Shown: piece after piece, positions 1-7,375 of the stretch | How positions within the stretch are numbered: the first letter of the stretch is position 1 | Layout of the letters: every line of letters starts with the position of its first letter | NCBI GenBank assembly: GCA_002393735.1 | Contig: DGTK01000003.1 | Coordinates: 1-28,445 of the forward strand | Direction: 5' to 3' | Length of the DNA: 28,445 nucleotides | Origin: Lachnospiraceae bacterium UBA4338 | GTDB lineage: Bacteria > Bacillota > Clostridia > Lachnospirales > Lachnospiraceae | The notes under the pieces: generated by a model | Database searches by the model: none | What the model was told of the DNA's origin: nothing | Seen by the model: only the letters and a program-made list of their open reading frames with translations | Made by a program: the position numbers and the translations under genes

Positions 1-1589
1 GTCGGGAACAAAAGCACATCCCTGATTGCCGGAGAATCGGTTAAAAGCATTACCAGTCTGTCGATACCGTAGCCGATACCGCCGGTTGGTGCCATACCGA
101 TTTCAAGCGCGTTCAGGAAGTCCTCATCTGTGTGCTCTGCTTCCTCGTCACCTGCTGCCGCATTGGCATCCTGGAGAGCAAAACGCTCTCTCTGGTCGAT
201 TGGGTCGTTAAGCTCTGAATATGCATTACACATCTCCCAACCATTAATGAAGAGTTCAAAACGCTCAACCTTGGTCGGGTCGTCCGGTTTCTTCTTGGTA
301 AGAGGAGATATCTCAATTGGATGATCCATAATGAATGTTGGCTGAACCATGTGTTCCTCACAGAATTCCTCGAAGAAGAGATTTAAAATATGTCCCTTTG
401 TATGGAAATCCTCGTATTCAATGTGACGTTCTTTAGCTAACTTCTTAGCTTCCTCATCACTTGCAACCTGGTCAAAATCCACGCCTGCATACTGTTTAAC
501 AGCCTCTGTCATTGTAAGACGTGCAAAAGGCTTGCCGAAATCAAGTTCAATATCCCCATACTTGAATGTGGTGGTACCAAGCACTTCATTGGCCACATAT
601 CTGAACATGTTCTCGGTCAAATCCATCATGCCGTGATAATCTGTATATGCCTGATATAATTCCATAAGTGTAAACTCAGGATTGTGTCTAGTATCAAGTC
701 CTTCATTACGGAATACTCGGCCGATTTCGTATACTCTCTCAAGACCACCAACAATAAGTCTCTTAAGATATAACTCAAGTGATATACGAAGTTTAAGGTC
801 TTCATCAAGTGCATTGAAATGTGTCTCAAAAGGTCTTGCTGCTGCACCACCAGGATTAGCTACAAGCATTGGAGTCTCGACTTCCATGAAGTCCTGCTCA
901 CCAAGATATCTTCTGATTGCACTGATAATCTTTGAACGCTTGATAAATGTCTCTTTAGCTTCGTTATTCATAATGAGATCCACGTATCTCTGACGGTATC
1001 TCATATCAGTATTTGTAAGTCCATGGTACTTCTCCGGTAAAATCTGGAGAGACTTGCAAAGAAGCGTAATCTTCTCAACATGAACCGAAATCTCACCCAT
1101 CATGGTTCTGAATACATAACCTTCAATACCTACGATATCACCTACATCATATTTTTTAAAATCTGCATATGCTTCTTCACCGATACCATCCCTGGATACG
1201 TAAAGCTGGATATTACCATCTCTGTCCTGAACGTTACCAAATGAAGCCTTACCCATAACACGCTTACTCATAAGACGGCCTGCGATGGAAACATGAATTG
1301 CATTGGCGTCCATAATGGCACGTCTTGCTTCATAATCTTCCTTCTTGGCTGCTCTTGCATCAGCCTCTTCCATTCCATCTGTATTAACCTCAGGACGGCC
1401 TGCAAGAAGTTTCTCCTCAAGAGCAATATATTCATTCTTTGCATCTTCTGAGTGATGTGTCTGATTATATTTGGTAATTACGAAAGGGTCCTTGCCTTCT
1501 GCCTGAAGATTGGCAAGTTTCTCTCTTCTTACCTTGAGAAGCTGACCTAAATCAACTTCCTGATTGTTCTGATTATTCTGATTTCCCAT
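1..1589 (-). CDS. lysS: Lysine--tRNA ligase, class II (3' end outside window)
   Basis: Charges tRNA-Lys with lysine in the cytoplasm. The frame is open from ATG 1589 to the left edge (529 codons plus two bases) and ends in LLFPT, the usual near-terminal motif after class II motif 3, so only a short tail is missing unless there is an extra C-terminal domain. I read the N-terminal tRNA-binding OB fold, then motif 1 (FMEVETPML), motif 2 (RVFRNEGLDTRHNPEFT) and motif 3 (GIGYGIDRLVML). The N-terminus begins with an Asn/Gln-rich stretch, MGNQNNQNNQ, before the conserved DLGQLLKVRREKL. The ribosome site is weak (AACAGAG). It starts 19 nt after the greA stop, so the two genes are almost certainly cotranscribed from the promoter at 2148-2176. 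Confidence 0.97.
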   Translation of the reverse strand, partial: MGNQNNQNNQEVDLGQLLKVRREKLANLQAEGKDPFVITKYNQTHHSEDAKNEYIALEEKLLAGRPEVNTDGMEEADARAAKKEDYEARRAIMDANAIHVSIAGRLMSKRVMGKASFGNVQDRDGNIQLYVSRDGIGEEAYADFKKYDVGDIVGIEGYVFRTMMGEISVHVEKITLLCKSLQILPEKYHGLTNTDMRYRQRYVDLIMNNEAKETFIKRSKIISAIRRYLGEQDFMEVETPMLVANPGGAAARPFETHFNALDEDLKLRISLELYLKRLIVGGLERVYEIGRVFRNEGLDTRHNPEFTLMELYQAYTDYHGMMDLTENMFRYVANEVLGTTTFKYGDIELDFGKPFARLTMTEAVKQYAGVDFDQVASDEEAKKLAKERHIEYEDFHTKGHILNLFFEEFCEEHMVQPTFIMDHPIEISPLTKKKPDDPTKVERFELFINGWEMCNAYSELNDPIDQRERFALQDANAAAGDEEAEHTDEDFLNALEIGMAPTGGIGYGIDRLVMLLTDSPAIRDVLLFP

Positions 1590-1608
1590 AAATCTCTGTT
1601 CTTTCTAT

Positions 1609-2091
1609 TTATTTATCTTTAACGATCTCTAATAATTTATACTTAACTGTTCCAACAGGAGCCTCAACTGTGATTGTATCACCCTTCTTTGCTCCGATAA
1701 GAGCGCTGCCAAGTGGTGATTCGTTAGAGATGATACCCTCTAATGTATTGGCAACAAGCGCACCCTTGATTGTATAGGTAAACTCTTCTTTAGTTTCTTT
1801 ATCCTGAACTCTTACTGTTGAACCGAAAGCAACTTTCTTACCATCACCCTCTTCATCAACGATCTCAACGTTCTTAAGAAGATTTTCAAGTTCAAAAATC
1901 CTCGCCTCCATATCACGCTGCTCATCTTTAGCTGCGTCGTATTCAGCGTTTTCTGATAAGTCACCCTGAGCTCTTGCTTCTTTAAGTTTCTCAGATACTT
2001 CCTTACGCTTGATATCTTTTAACTGATGGAGTTCTTTCTCATATCTCTCCACGTCTTCACGGGTAAGCAGATTCTTTTTTACTTCGTTCAT
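1609..2091 (-). CDS. greA: Transcription elongation factor GreA
   Basis: Rescues backtracked RNA polymerase by stimulating cleavage of the nascent transcript in the secondary channel. The 160-aa protein has the normal length: an N-terminal coiled coil (about 10-75) with the acidic tip GDLSENAEYD (D44 and E47 match the Mg-positioning acids of E. coli GreA), then a C-terminal FKBP-like domain (about 85-158, with GSALIGAKKGD). The frame stays open upstream to 2124, but ATG 2091 is preceded by AAGGAG with a 7-nt spacer and gives the family's usual N-terminus, so I chose it. It lies between dusB and lysS and has its own sigma-A promoter. Confidence 0.97.
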   Translation of the reverse strand: MNEVKKNLLTREDVERYEKELHQLKDIKRKEVSEKLKEARAQGDLSENAEYDAAKDEQRDMEARIFELENLLKNVEIVDEEGDGKKVAFGSTVRVQDKETKEEFTYTIKGALVANTLEGIISNESPLGSALIGAKKGDTITVEAPVGTVKYKLLEIVKDK

Positions 2092-2147
2092 ATTAATACT
2101 CCTTTTTAAATCAAATACGGGCAAAAACCCTATTTCTACAAATTCCT

Positions 2148-2176
2148 ATTATACAAAAAATATAGGAATTATGCAA
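2148..2176 (-). promoter_or_regulatory. Sigma-A promoter for greA-lysS
   Basis: On the minus strand, TTGCAT (2171-2176) and a perfect TATAAT (2148-2153) are separated by 17 bp, about 57 bp upstream of the greA ATG. A 9-bp inverted repeat (2141-2149 and 2162-2170) brackets the -10 box. It may be coincidental AT-rich sequence or an operator. This start would separate greA-lysS from dusB. Confidence 0.7.
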
Positions 2177-2188
2177 CTAATTTAAGCC

Positions 2189-3127
2189 TTACATATTCTC
2201 AATAAGTTTCACCAGTTCATCTTTGGTATTACACAGATTTATATTTCTTCTAAAATCATTGCTCCCATACATGCCTGCCGTGTACCAGGAAGCATGGGCA
2301 CGCATTTCTCTTATGGCTGTATATTCACCCTTAACATCCATAAGCATGTCAAAATGCTTAAGCATCATTTCTGTTACTTCTTCCTTGGAGGGCTTATAAT
2401 CTTTTCCTTCCAAAAGGCTCTTGAAAATCCACGGATTTCCTCTTGCTCCTCTTGCAACCGCAATACCTGCGCATCCTGTCTCTTCATACATTTTTGTTGC
2501 CATAACCACATTTGTAATATCCCCGTTTCCGATAACCGGAATTGAAACTGCGTTAACAACCTGACGGATTATGTCATAATTTACATTTCCTCTGTACATG
2601 TCTTCCTTTGTTCTTCCATGTACACATAGGGCACTCACTCCTGCATCCTCAAGTCTCTTGGCGAACTCGGGAGCATTCATTTCTTCGTGAGTGTAACCGG
2701 CTCTGATTTTGCAAGTGACAGGTTTGGATGATGCTTTAACCACAGCCTTTGCTATGTCATAAGCAAGGTCAGGATTCCTCATAAGAGCGCTGCCTTCATT
2801 ATTTGATACTACCTTTGTAACCGGGCAGCCCATATTTATATCGAGTATCTGATATGGAAGATTATCTATCATTTTAACTGCCTCAGCCATTACATCAGGC
2901 TCTGAGCCAAAAAGCTGGAGACTTACCATTCCTTCTTTTGGGCTTATTTCCATCATGGCATTTGTTGCCTTATTCTTATATGTAATCGCCTTTGCGCTTA
3001 TCATCTCAGTGCATACCAAACCCGCTCCCATTTCTGCGCAGATAACTCGAAAAGGCAGGTCTGTTACACCTGCCATCGGAGCCAGTATATTGGCATTATC
3101 AAGTTGTACATTACCGATTTTAAGCAA
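2189..3127 (-). CDS. dusB: tRNA-dihydrouridine synthase (DusB family)
   Basis: FMN-dependent enzyme that reduces uridine to dihydrouridine in tRNA. At 312 aa it has the family length. The N-terminal TIM barrel carries APMAGVTDLPFR (16-27), the catalytic cysteine in NMGCPVTK (C101), KIRAGYT (140-146), VHGRT (169-173), IGNGDI (199-204) and the phosphate-gripping GARGNPWIF (227-235). A helical tRNA-binding tail follows. The start codon is TTG at 3127, preceded by AAAGGAT; no nearby ATG keeps the conserved N-terminus. It begins 16 nt after the lipase stop and probably shares its transcript. In many Clostridia dusB sits directly beside coaX; here about 3.1 kb separates them. Confidence 0.95.
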   Translation of the reverse strand: MLKIGNVQLDNANILAPMAGVTDLPFRVICAEMGAGLVCTEMISAKAITYKNKATNAMMEISPKEGMVSLQLFGSEPDVMAEAVKMIDNLPYQILDINMGCPVTKVVSNNEGSALMRNPDLAYDIAKAVVKASSKPVTCKIRAGYTHEEMNAPEFAKRLEDAGVSALCVHGRTKEDMYRGNVNYDIIRQVVNAVSIPVIGNGDITNVVMATKMYEETGCAGIAVARGARGNPWIFKSLLEGKDYKPSKEEVTEMMLKHFDMLMDVKGEYTAIREMRAHASWYTAGMYGSNDFRRNINLCNTKDELVKLIENM

Positions 3128-3143
3128 TGATTATTATCCTTTT

Positions 3144-4772
3144 CTATTTTAGTTTTGAAAGCATTTTCACAAGTTCAAGATACTTTGGTTTTACACTGAC
3201 AAAGCGTGTCAGACCACCCTGAGCAGACATATGATCTGCATGAATTACAGGCATTACATACCATATGCCTTTTTCCAAAGATTCGCCATCCACATATTCA
3301 GCCGATGGCGCACCAATCGGTGCTCCGGCAGATACGGTATTAACCAGTCCGTCATTGGCCTGCCAGGATTCATCTATTTCATATCCTCCTGCCGTACTGC
3401 CCGTATATTCAGACATAAGTATCGCATTACGCATAAATATATTCTCAGTTATGTCAGGGTCCGGATGTGGCTTTCCATCATCTCCCACATAGGTCGAATC
3501 AAATGGTATTGCAAAATAATATACATCATCAAATGTTGTTATTCTATCATTAAGTGCCAGCGCATTATCTATATGCATATCGAATGCTGCGTGGTCCTCA
3601 TCGATTCTGCCATCCTCTGGCGGCTTGGATGCATTGGATACAGCGTCGCTGTGTTTTAAATATTCTTCATCTATATAAATGGAATCCACATCAAAATCAG
3701 GATCTTCATATAGGTCATAAGCCGTGGTTCCATTGGTAGGAGCAGCCAGTGTTACAATAGCCACAAGGCCGTCACCTTTTCCACCCTTAAAGAAATCCGA
3801 TAAACTTCCATCAGTGGTATATTCTGTCTCTTCCGGGCATCCGTTTCTAAGGATTTCAGAAAACAGCCTTATTGTTGCACCACCAAATGAGTGACCGATA
3901 AGAATATATGTGCATCCGTCAAAATCCTTAATTAAACCTCTTCCCGTATAATCTTCGCCGTATCTTTCATGATTACATCTCTCGCTGTGCTCCAGGCCGT
4001 AATCAACCCTTGTTCCGTAAAGCTGTGCATATAATTCACAGGCTCTGTCCCAGGCACTTCCTGTGGGGTCCACAGACGCTGCGTAGCATTCATATCCGTG
4101 ATTATTCAAATACATAATTGAATCGCCGCCTGCCATGCCCCAGTATGAGTAATATTCATATAAAGGATCATAACTTCCCCAGCCTGCAAGACCATGAACA
4201 AAGATAAATTTAGTCTCGCATTTGTTTGCCGGCTTATAACCTACTATTCCTGAAAGAACTGCAGTAACGCTTAAGATTACCACAACCCAGATGGCAGTCA
4301 TTCGCTTGCCGATTTTGTTGATTTTAAAAAATGGATATGGACCATCTACCTTATCTTTATAATTTAAATAAATCATGATAAGGCCATAAAATAGCGTTAC
4401 ACAAACCGGCAGTATCATCCATATCGTGGACACATGATACTCTAAAAATATATATGACAGAGTTGTCAAAACCGGGCAGATAAGATGATAAAACAGATTT
4501 CTTCCAAGGAATAGTTTAATTGTTTTGTACATTGGAAGCAGGACAACCACCGTTATAACCAGCGTTATCACCAGCATGCATACGCTTAGGTATCTTATTG
4601 GCATAACCCATGATGCCTGTCCGAATATCGCTAAAAGAGCGGAAGACAAAAGGCAGAGCCAGTTTGATATATGCGTATAAAACTTAAAGCACTCTTTATC
4701 TTTCTTCCTGATTGTAACCGAAAGAGGTATTATTTCAAATATTATTACTATTAAGGCTGCGATTCTTGCCAT
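3144..4772 (-). CDS. Membrane-anchored lipase, family I.5 type (alpha/beta hydrolase)
   Basis: Likely a carboxylester/triacylglycerol lipase acting outside the cytoplasmic membrane. Residue numbers count from the upstream TTG at 4811; subtract 13 for the start chosen here. The N-terminal half (about 5-190) has roughly five to six hydrophobic helices. The C-terminal domain begins at FVHGLAGWG (204-212) and follows the staphylococcal/Geobacillus lipase pattern: nucleophile S308 in GHSFGG, acid D487 in ANDGLVNT, base H527 in HADH. Residues matching the structural zinc site of Geobacillus lipases are all present: D255 (WDRACE), H275, H281 and D411. I prefer ATG 4772 (542 aa), because GGGGAG precedes it whereas TTG 4811 has no ribosome site and lies about 11 nt from the predicted transcript start. 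The GGGGAG spacing is short, so the start is uncertain. The membrane domain is not one I recognise. Confidence 0.88.
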   Translation of the reverse strand: MARIAALIVIIFEIIPLSVTIRKKDKECFKFYTHISNWLCLLSSALLAIFGQASWVMPIRYLSVCMLVITLVITVVVLLPMYKTIKLFLGRNLFYHLICPVLTTLSYIFLEYHVSTIWMILPVCVTLFYGLIMIYLNYKDKVDGPYPFFKINKIGKRMTAIWVVVILSVTAVLSGIVGYKPANKCETKFIFVHGLAGWGSYDPLYEYYSYWGMAGGDSIMYLNNHGYECYAASVDPTGSAWDRACELYAQLYGTRVDYGLEHSERCNHERYGEDYTGRGLIKDFDGCTYILIGHSFGGATIRLFSEILRNGCPEETEYTTDGSLSDFFKGGKGDGLVAIVTLAAPTNGTTAYDLYEDPDFDVDSIYIDEEYLKHSDAVSNASKPPEDGRIDEDHAAFDMHIDNALALNDRITTFDDVYYFAIPFDSTYVGDDGKPHPDPDITENIFMRNAILMSEYTGSTAGGYEIDESWQANDGLVNTVSAGAPIGAPSAEYVDGESLEKGIWYVMPVIHADHMSAQGGLTRFVSVKPKYLELVKMLSKLK

Positions 4773-4828
4773 AGAACTCCCCACATAACAAATAATTACG
4801 CCTAAAGTCAAAACTTAACACAACTAAT

Positions 4829-4857
4829 ATTATACTTCATTTTCATACCATATTGAA
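4829..4857 (-). promoter_or_regulatory. Probable promoter for lipase-dusB
   Basis: Minus strand TATAAT (4829-4834) with a weak -35 TTCAAT (4852-4857) at 17-bp spacing. Transcription would start near 4822, about 50 nt before the ATG at 4772. It lies just after the terminator of the upstream small-gene operon, which supports a separate transcript. Confidence 0.5.
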
Positions 4858-4870
4858 TATTATTAAGCAC

Positions 4871-4902
4871 AAAAAAAAAGGCAGGTCAACCTACCTTTTT
4901 TT
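4871..4902 (-). terminator. Rho-independent terminator of the small-gene operon
   Basis: Minus-strand hairpin GGTAGG-TTGA-CCTGCC (one G-T pair), flanked by an A-run and followed by nine T. The TAG stop codon of the 57-aa gene lies inside the 5' arm, so translation ends within the hairpin. The flanking A-run gives it some chance of working in both directions. Confidence 0.85.
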
Positions 4903-5064
4903 GAATGTCACTCTGTCAGGAACATATGCCCGCCTGTGTTTAATAACATAGACCGGGCAATTGACTGCCTGCACCACGGAATTCTCATCTACGTCATTAA
5001 TATGACTTTCTTCCCGCTCTGATTTTATCTTAAGCCCCTTTTTCAAAGTTTCAATAATACTCAT
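4891..5064 (-). CDS. Small protein of unknown function (57 aa)
   Basis: I do not recognise this protein. It begins MSIIETLKKGLKIKSE, then a polar stretch, then a conserved-looking tail (VVQAVNCPVYVIKHRRAYVPD) ending in a basic FKKR. There is no signal peptide or membrane segment. ATG 5064 is preceded by AAGGGAAAG at a suitable distance. The alternative ATG at 5094 overlaps the upstream stop (TAATG) and would give 67 aa by translational coupling. It is the last gene of a three-gene operon behind a YkvA-type membrane protein. The operon context and the terminator directly on its stop codon argue that it is real. Confidence 0.6.
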   Translation of the reverse strand: MSIIETLKKGLKIKSEREESHINDVDENSVVQAVNCPVYVIKHRRAYVPDRVTFKKR

Positions 5065-5093
5065 AATCTTTCCCTTATCTGATATAACACACA

Positions 5094-5369
5094 TTAAATC
5101 TCTTTATATGCACCAAAGCCGCTATTGGTAAACTCAGCTTCGCTTTGTGGCTCTGCTTCATCTGCAGTTGCTGTTGCTTTGTTTGAATCCGCAAGAAGTT
5201 TCATCTCTGCTATTGCTGAAAGGATTAAAACAATCACATCGTCTATCTGTCCAACTCCTGCAAGGAAATCAGGAATGATATCGATTGGTCCTAATAAATA
5301 AACTGCTGCCAATGCTGCGATTGCGATTCCAACTGGTAAATAACTTTTCTTATTCATTCCCTTTGCCAT
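5094..5369 (-). CDS. YkvA/DUF1232-type small membrane protein
   Basis: A 91-aa protein with the DUF1232 signature: one hydrophobic helix running into YLLGPIDIIPDFLAGVGQIDDVIVL, which matches the usual PiDLIPDfip-vGqlDDv pattern of YkvA proteins. The function of this family is not established. The C-terminal third is polar and Ala/Glu-rich (ATATADEAEPQSEAEF) and probably disordered. ATG 5369 lies 8 nt behind AGGAGG; the upstream in-frame ATG at 5375 is only 2 nt from it and is unlikely to be used. Its start lies inside the 47-aa gene, a layout typical of translational coupling. Confidence 0.85.
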   Translation of the reverse strand: MAKGMNKKSYLPVGIAIAALAAVYLLGPIDIIPDFLAGVGQIDDVIVLILSAIAEMKLLADSNKATATADEAEPQSEAEFTNSGFGAYKEI

Positions 5370-5493
5370 ATTCATTTCCTCCTGTTTTCTTTAAATTATT
5401 CTTAACTGTAATCCCTAATTTTTTTCTAAGCTCAGGAGCTCGTGATAGTCGCTCCGAAAGTCTTATTGTTAAAATCCTTGTTCGTGTATCCAT
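5350..5493 (-). CDS. Small basic protein, 47 aa, overlapping the YkvA gene
   Basis: An ORF of 47 codons behind a near-perfect AAAGGAGG site. ATG 5493 has a 5-nt spacer; the tandem ATG at 5496 is too close. The product begins MDTRTRILTIRLSERLSRAP, followed by ELRKKLGI. I recall short clostridial proteins of the form RTRILTIRL-x(n)-A/Y-KKLGI, but I know no function or domain name for them. The last seven codons overlap the first codons of the YkvA gene in another frame, and that gene's AGGAGG lies inside this ORF. It is basic, with no membrane segment. Confidence rests on the ribosome site, the coupling and the recalled motif. Confidence 0.7.
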   Translation of the reverse strand: MDTRTRILTIRLSERLSRAPELRKKLGITVKNNLKKTGGNEYGKGNE

Positions 5494-5602
5494 CATGGCC
5501 TCCTTTCGTCTTCCTGTTTCTTATAATACTAATATACCTTTACCCACTTGCCTCCACCATAACAATATGTGCAGAAAAAAGAGGTTTATTTTTGCACAAA
5601 AT

Positions 5603-5636
5603 GAAAAATAGCACTGCAGTTTTGTAACTACAGTGC
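5603..5636 (-). terminator. Terminator of the argF-coaX-HTH operon
   Basis: Minus-strand hairpin with two 11-bp arms (5611-5621 and 5626-5636, one G-T pair) and a 4-nt loop, followed by TATTTTT. It lies 33 nt after the stop of the HTH gene. Confidence 0.88.
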
Positions 5637-5668
5637 CATTTGGTTCACTTATTATTTAATCAGGGAAC

Positions 5669-6190
5669 TTATGAATTGCTTTGTTTCTTCATTGCTGCTT
5701 CATATTCATCTTTATCAATCAAGCCTGAGGCAAGCATTTTTTCAGACCATAACTGCATTGCTTCAACGGTAATCGAAATCTTCTCAAGCTGTTTTTGGAT
5801 ATCAACAAAATCTTCGATTTCACTCTTGCCAATCTTACCGTCAGCAGTAATCTCAATAAGTCTTTCCTGCTTCTTCTGGATACTGTTAAGCGAGGATAAC
5901 ATCTCAAGAACTATCTGGGCAAGGTCCTTAACTTCAACCTCAGGAACATACTGTCTTCCGATTGCACATTCGTTGGCACAGTAATAATTGCAAAGATGCG
6001 GAGCCTGATACTTCTCAGCCATTAATAAAACCTCATCCGGTCTTACATCATACTTGGCATTCTCTATTCTCTCAAGTCTTTCCGGCTGAATGGTTTCAAG
6101 AAGTTCACTTGCCTTCTCACGGCTTAATCCAAGTTCCTCTCTTGTCACCTGATAAATGGACTTATCCTTCTTCGTTGATGTTCTTGGCAT
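5669..6190 (-). CDS. XRE-like helix-turn-helix protein with a C-X3-C-X3-C motif
   Basis: Probable DNA-binding protein of 173 aa; target unknown. The N-terminal part (about 12-62) reads as an XRE-type fold: LGLSREKASELLE as the helix-turn-helix core, then ERLERIENAKYDVRPDEVLLMAEKYQAP. Directly after it comes C67-NYY-C71-ANE-C75-AIG, three cysteines spaced four apart, which could hold a metal or sense redox state. Residues 84-150 are predicted helical, probably coiled coil (LEMLSSLNSIQKKQERL), ending KDEYEAAMKKQ. The start is clear, with AAGGAGAGGGG before ATG 6190. It is the last gene of the operon, 33 nt after coaX. I recall similar Lachnospiraceae proteins but no characterised one. Confidence 0.8.
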   Translation of the reverse strand: MPRTSTKKDKSIYQVTREELGLSREKASELLETIQPERLERIENAKYDVRPDEVLLMAEKYQAPHLCNYYCANECAIGRQYVPEVEVKDLAQIVLEMLSSLNSIQKKQERLIEITADGKIGKSEIEDFVDIQKQLEKISITVEAMQLWSEKMLASGLIDKDEYEAAMKKQSNS

Positions 6191-6223
6191 ATCCCCTCTC
6201 CTTACATATCCCCTTAAATCATC

Positions 6224-6994
6224 TTATTTTTTATTCTTGTTATAAACCAGTCTTAAACCTTCAAGCGTAAGATTCTTATTATAGATGTCAATTGATTTGG
6301 TCTCATCACTTACTATTGCTCCAAGACCACCGGTTGCTATAACCTTGATATTATCAAGTTTGGACTCTTCCTTAATCTTATTAATGATATATTCTGTCTG
6401 TCCAATCTGTCCGAACACAAGGCCTGCCTGCATACTGGATATGGTTTCCTTGGCAAGAATAGACTTAGGTTTCATAATTTCAATTTCAGGAAGTTTAGCT
6501 GTATCTTCCCACAAAGCCTTGGCTGAAATCTTAATGCCCGGCGCAGTAACCGCTGCGACAAAACCACCGTCTCCTGTAATCAGATCATAAGTTGTTGCTG
6601 TTCCAAAATCCACAACAATAACAGGACCGCCATATAATTCATATGCTGCTACAGCGTCAACGATTCTGTCTGCACCCATTTCTCTTGGATTATCCGTAAG
6701 GATCTTAATTCCTGTCTTAATTCCAGGTCCTACTATAACAGGATCAACTTCAATATATCTCTTAATACCATTAATAAGTGCATGCATTATATTAGGTACA
6801 ACTGAAGATATAATGGCTCCGTCTACCTGATTTGGATAAACATCATTAACCTGAAGAAGTTCTCTGATGGACATACCTATTTCATCAGATGTTCTCTCCA
6901 TCTTGGTCATAATCTTAAATTTAAATAATAATTTCTCCCCTTCAAAAACACCGAAATTAGTATTGGTATTACCAACATCAACAACTAAGATCAT
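6224..6994 (-). CDS. coaX: Type III pantothenate kinase
   Basis: Phosphorylates pantothenate in the first committed step of coenzyme A synthesis. The 256-aa protein has the usual type III length and the ASKHA fold: N-terminal phosphate loop DVGNTNTNFG (6-15), catalytic GADR (107-110, D109), second phosphate motif VDFGTATTYD (128-137) and adenosine motif ATGGLGAIVS (220-229). ATG 6994 is preceded by AGAGG at 7 nt and gives the standard MILVVDVGN start; the in-frame TTG at 7012 has no ribosome site. It lies in an operon after argF and a DUF6145-like gene. A perfect 22-bp palindrome sits just upstream (7011-7032). Confidence 0.96.
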   Translation of the reverse strand: MILVVDVGNTNTNFGVFEGEKLLFKFKIMTKMERTSDEIGMSIRELLQVNDVYPNQVDGAIISSVVPNIMHALINGIKRYIEVDPVIVGPGIKTGIKILTDNPREMGADRIVDAVAAYELYGGPVIVVDFGTATTYDLITGDGGFVAAVTAPGIKISAKALWEDTAKLPEIEIMKPKSILAKETISSMQAGLVFGQIGQTEYIINKIKEESKLDNIKVIATGGLGAIVSDETKSIDIYNKNLTLEGLRLVYNKNKK

Positions 6995-7010
6995 TTTTAT
7001 CCTCTTTTCC

Positions 7011-7032
7011 AAATGTGGTTATAACCACATTT
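7011..7032. repeat. Perfect 22-bp palindrome in the coaX leader
   Basis: Two 11-bp arms with no spacer, centred at 7021/7022 around GTGGTTATAACCAC. It begins within the stop codon of the DUF6145-like gene and ends 17 nt before the coaX ATG, so it could be an operator or, in RNA, a hairpin near the coaX ribosome site. The same 14-bp core recurs at the apex of the terminator at 20404-20440. Confidence 0.7.
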
Positions 7033-7375
7033 ACTCTAATTTTTCACCCAAGATAAAAGTTCTGTAAAACAGTTCAAGTTCAGCGAATAATTCTTTTCTC
7101 TTTCTTCTTATTTCCGCAACATAGATTCCTGCAGAAATATCATCATAATAGAAATCATATTCATCAGCCATGGTTCTTAAGAAGAGTTCTCCCTCTTCAT
7201 CAAAACCTATGGTAAGAATACCGCCTACTTCTTCTGTAAATAATACACAGATTATATGTAATTCTTTTTGTACTTCATCAGGCAGCTTACCAAACTGTTC
7301 CTTATTAAAATAATATTTCTGTTCGTAAGCATTGGCACCGCAAAGTACAATCTCCTGCATTTTCTTATCACTCAT
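7031..7375 (-). CDS. DUF6145-like protein, 114 aa
   Basis: A soluble 114-aa protein of unknown function. From memory it resembles the Lachnospiraceae family labelled DUF6145: N-terminal LCGANAYEQKYYFN, middle CVLFTEEVGGILTIGFDEEGELFL, and C-terminal helix KRKELFAELELFYRTFILGE. No catalytic motif is evident. ATG 7375 follows GGGAG by about 9 nt and overlaps the argF stop by 8 nt (ATGAGTGA), so it is probably translationally coupled. The in-frame TTG at 7381 is a poorer start. It lies between argF and coaX, which may only reflect conserved operon order. Confidence 0.8.
   Translation of the reverse strand: MSDKKMQEIVLCGANAYEQKYYFNKEQFGKLPDEVQKELHIICVLFTEEVGGILTIGFDEEGELFLRTMADEYDFYYDDISAGIYVAEIRRKRKELFAELELFYRTFILGEKLE

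Noticed and set aside
4773..4811. TTG at 4811 as the lipase start
   Set aside because: No ribosome site, and it would lie about 11 nt from the predicted transcript start. ATG 4772 with GGGGAG upstream is the better choice.
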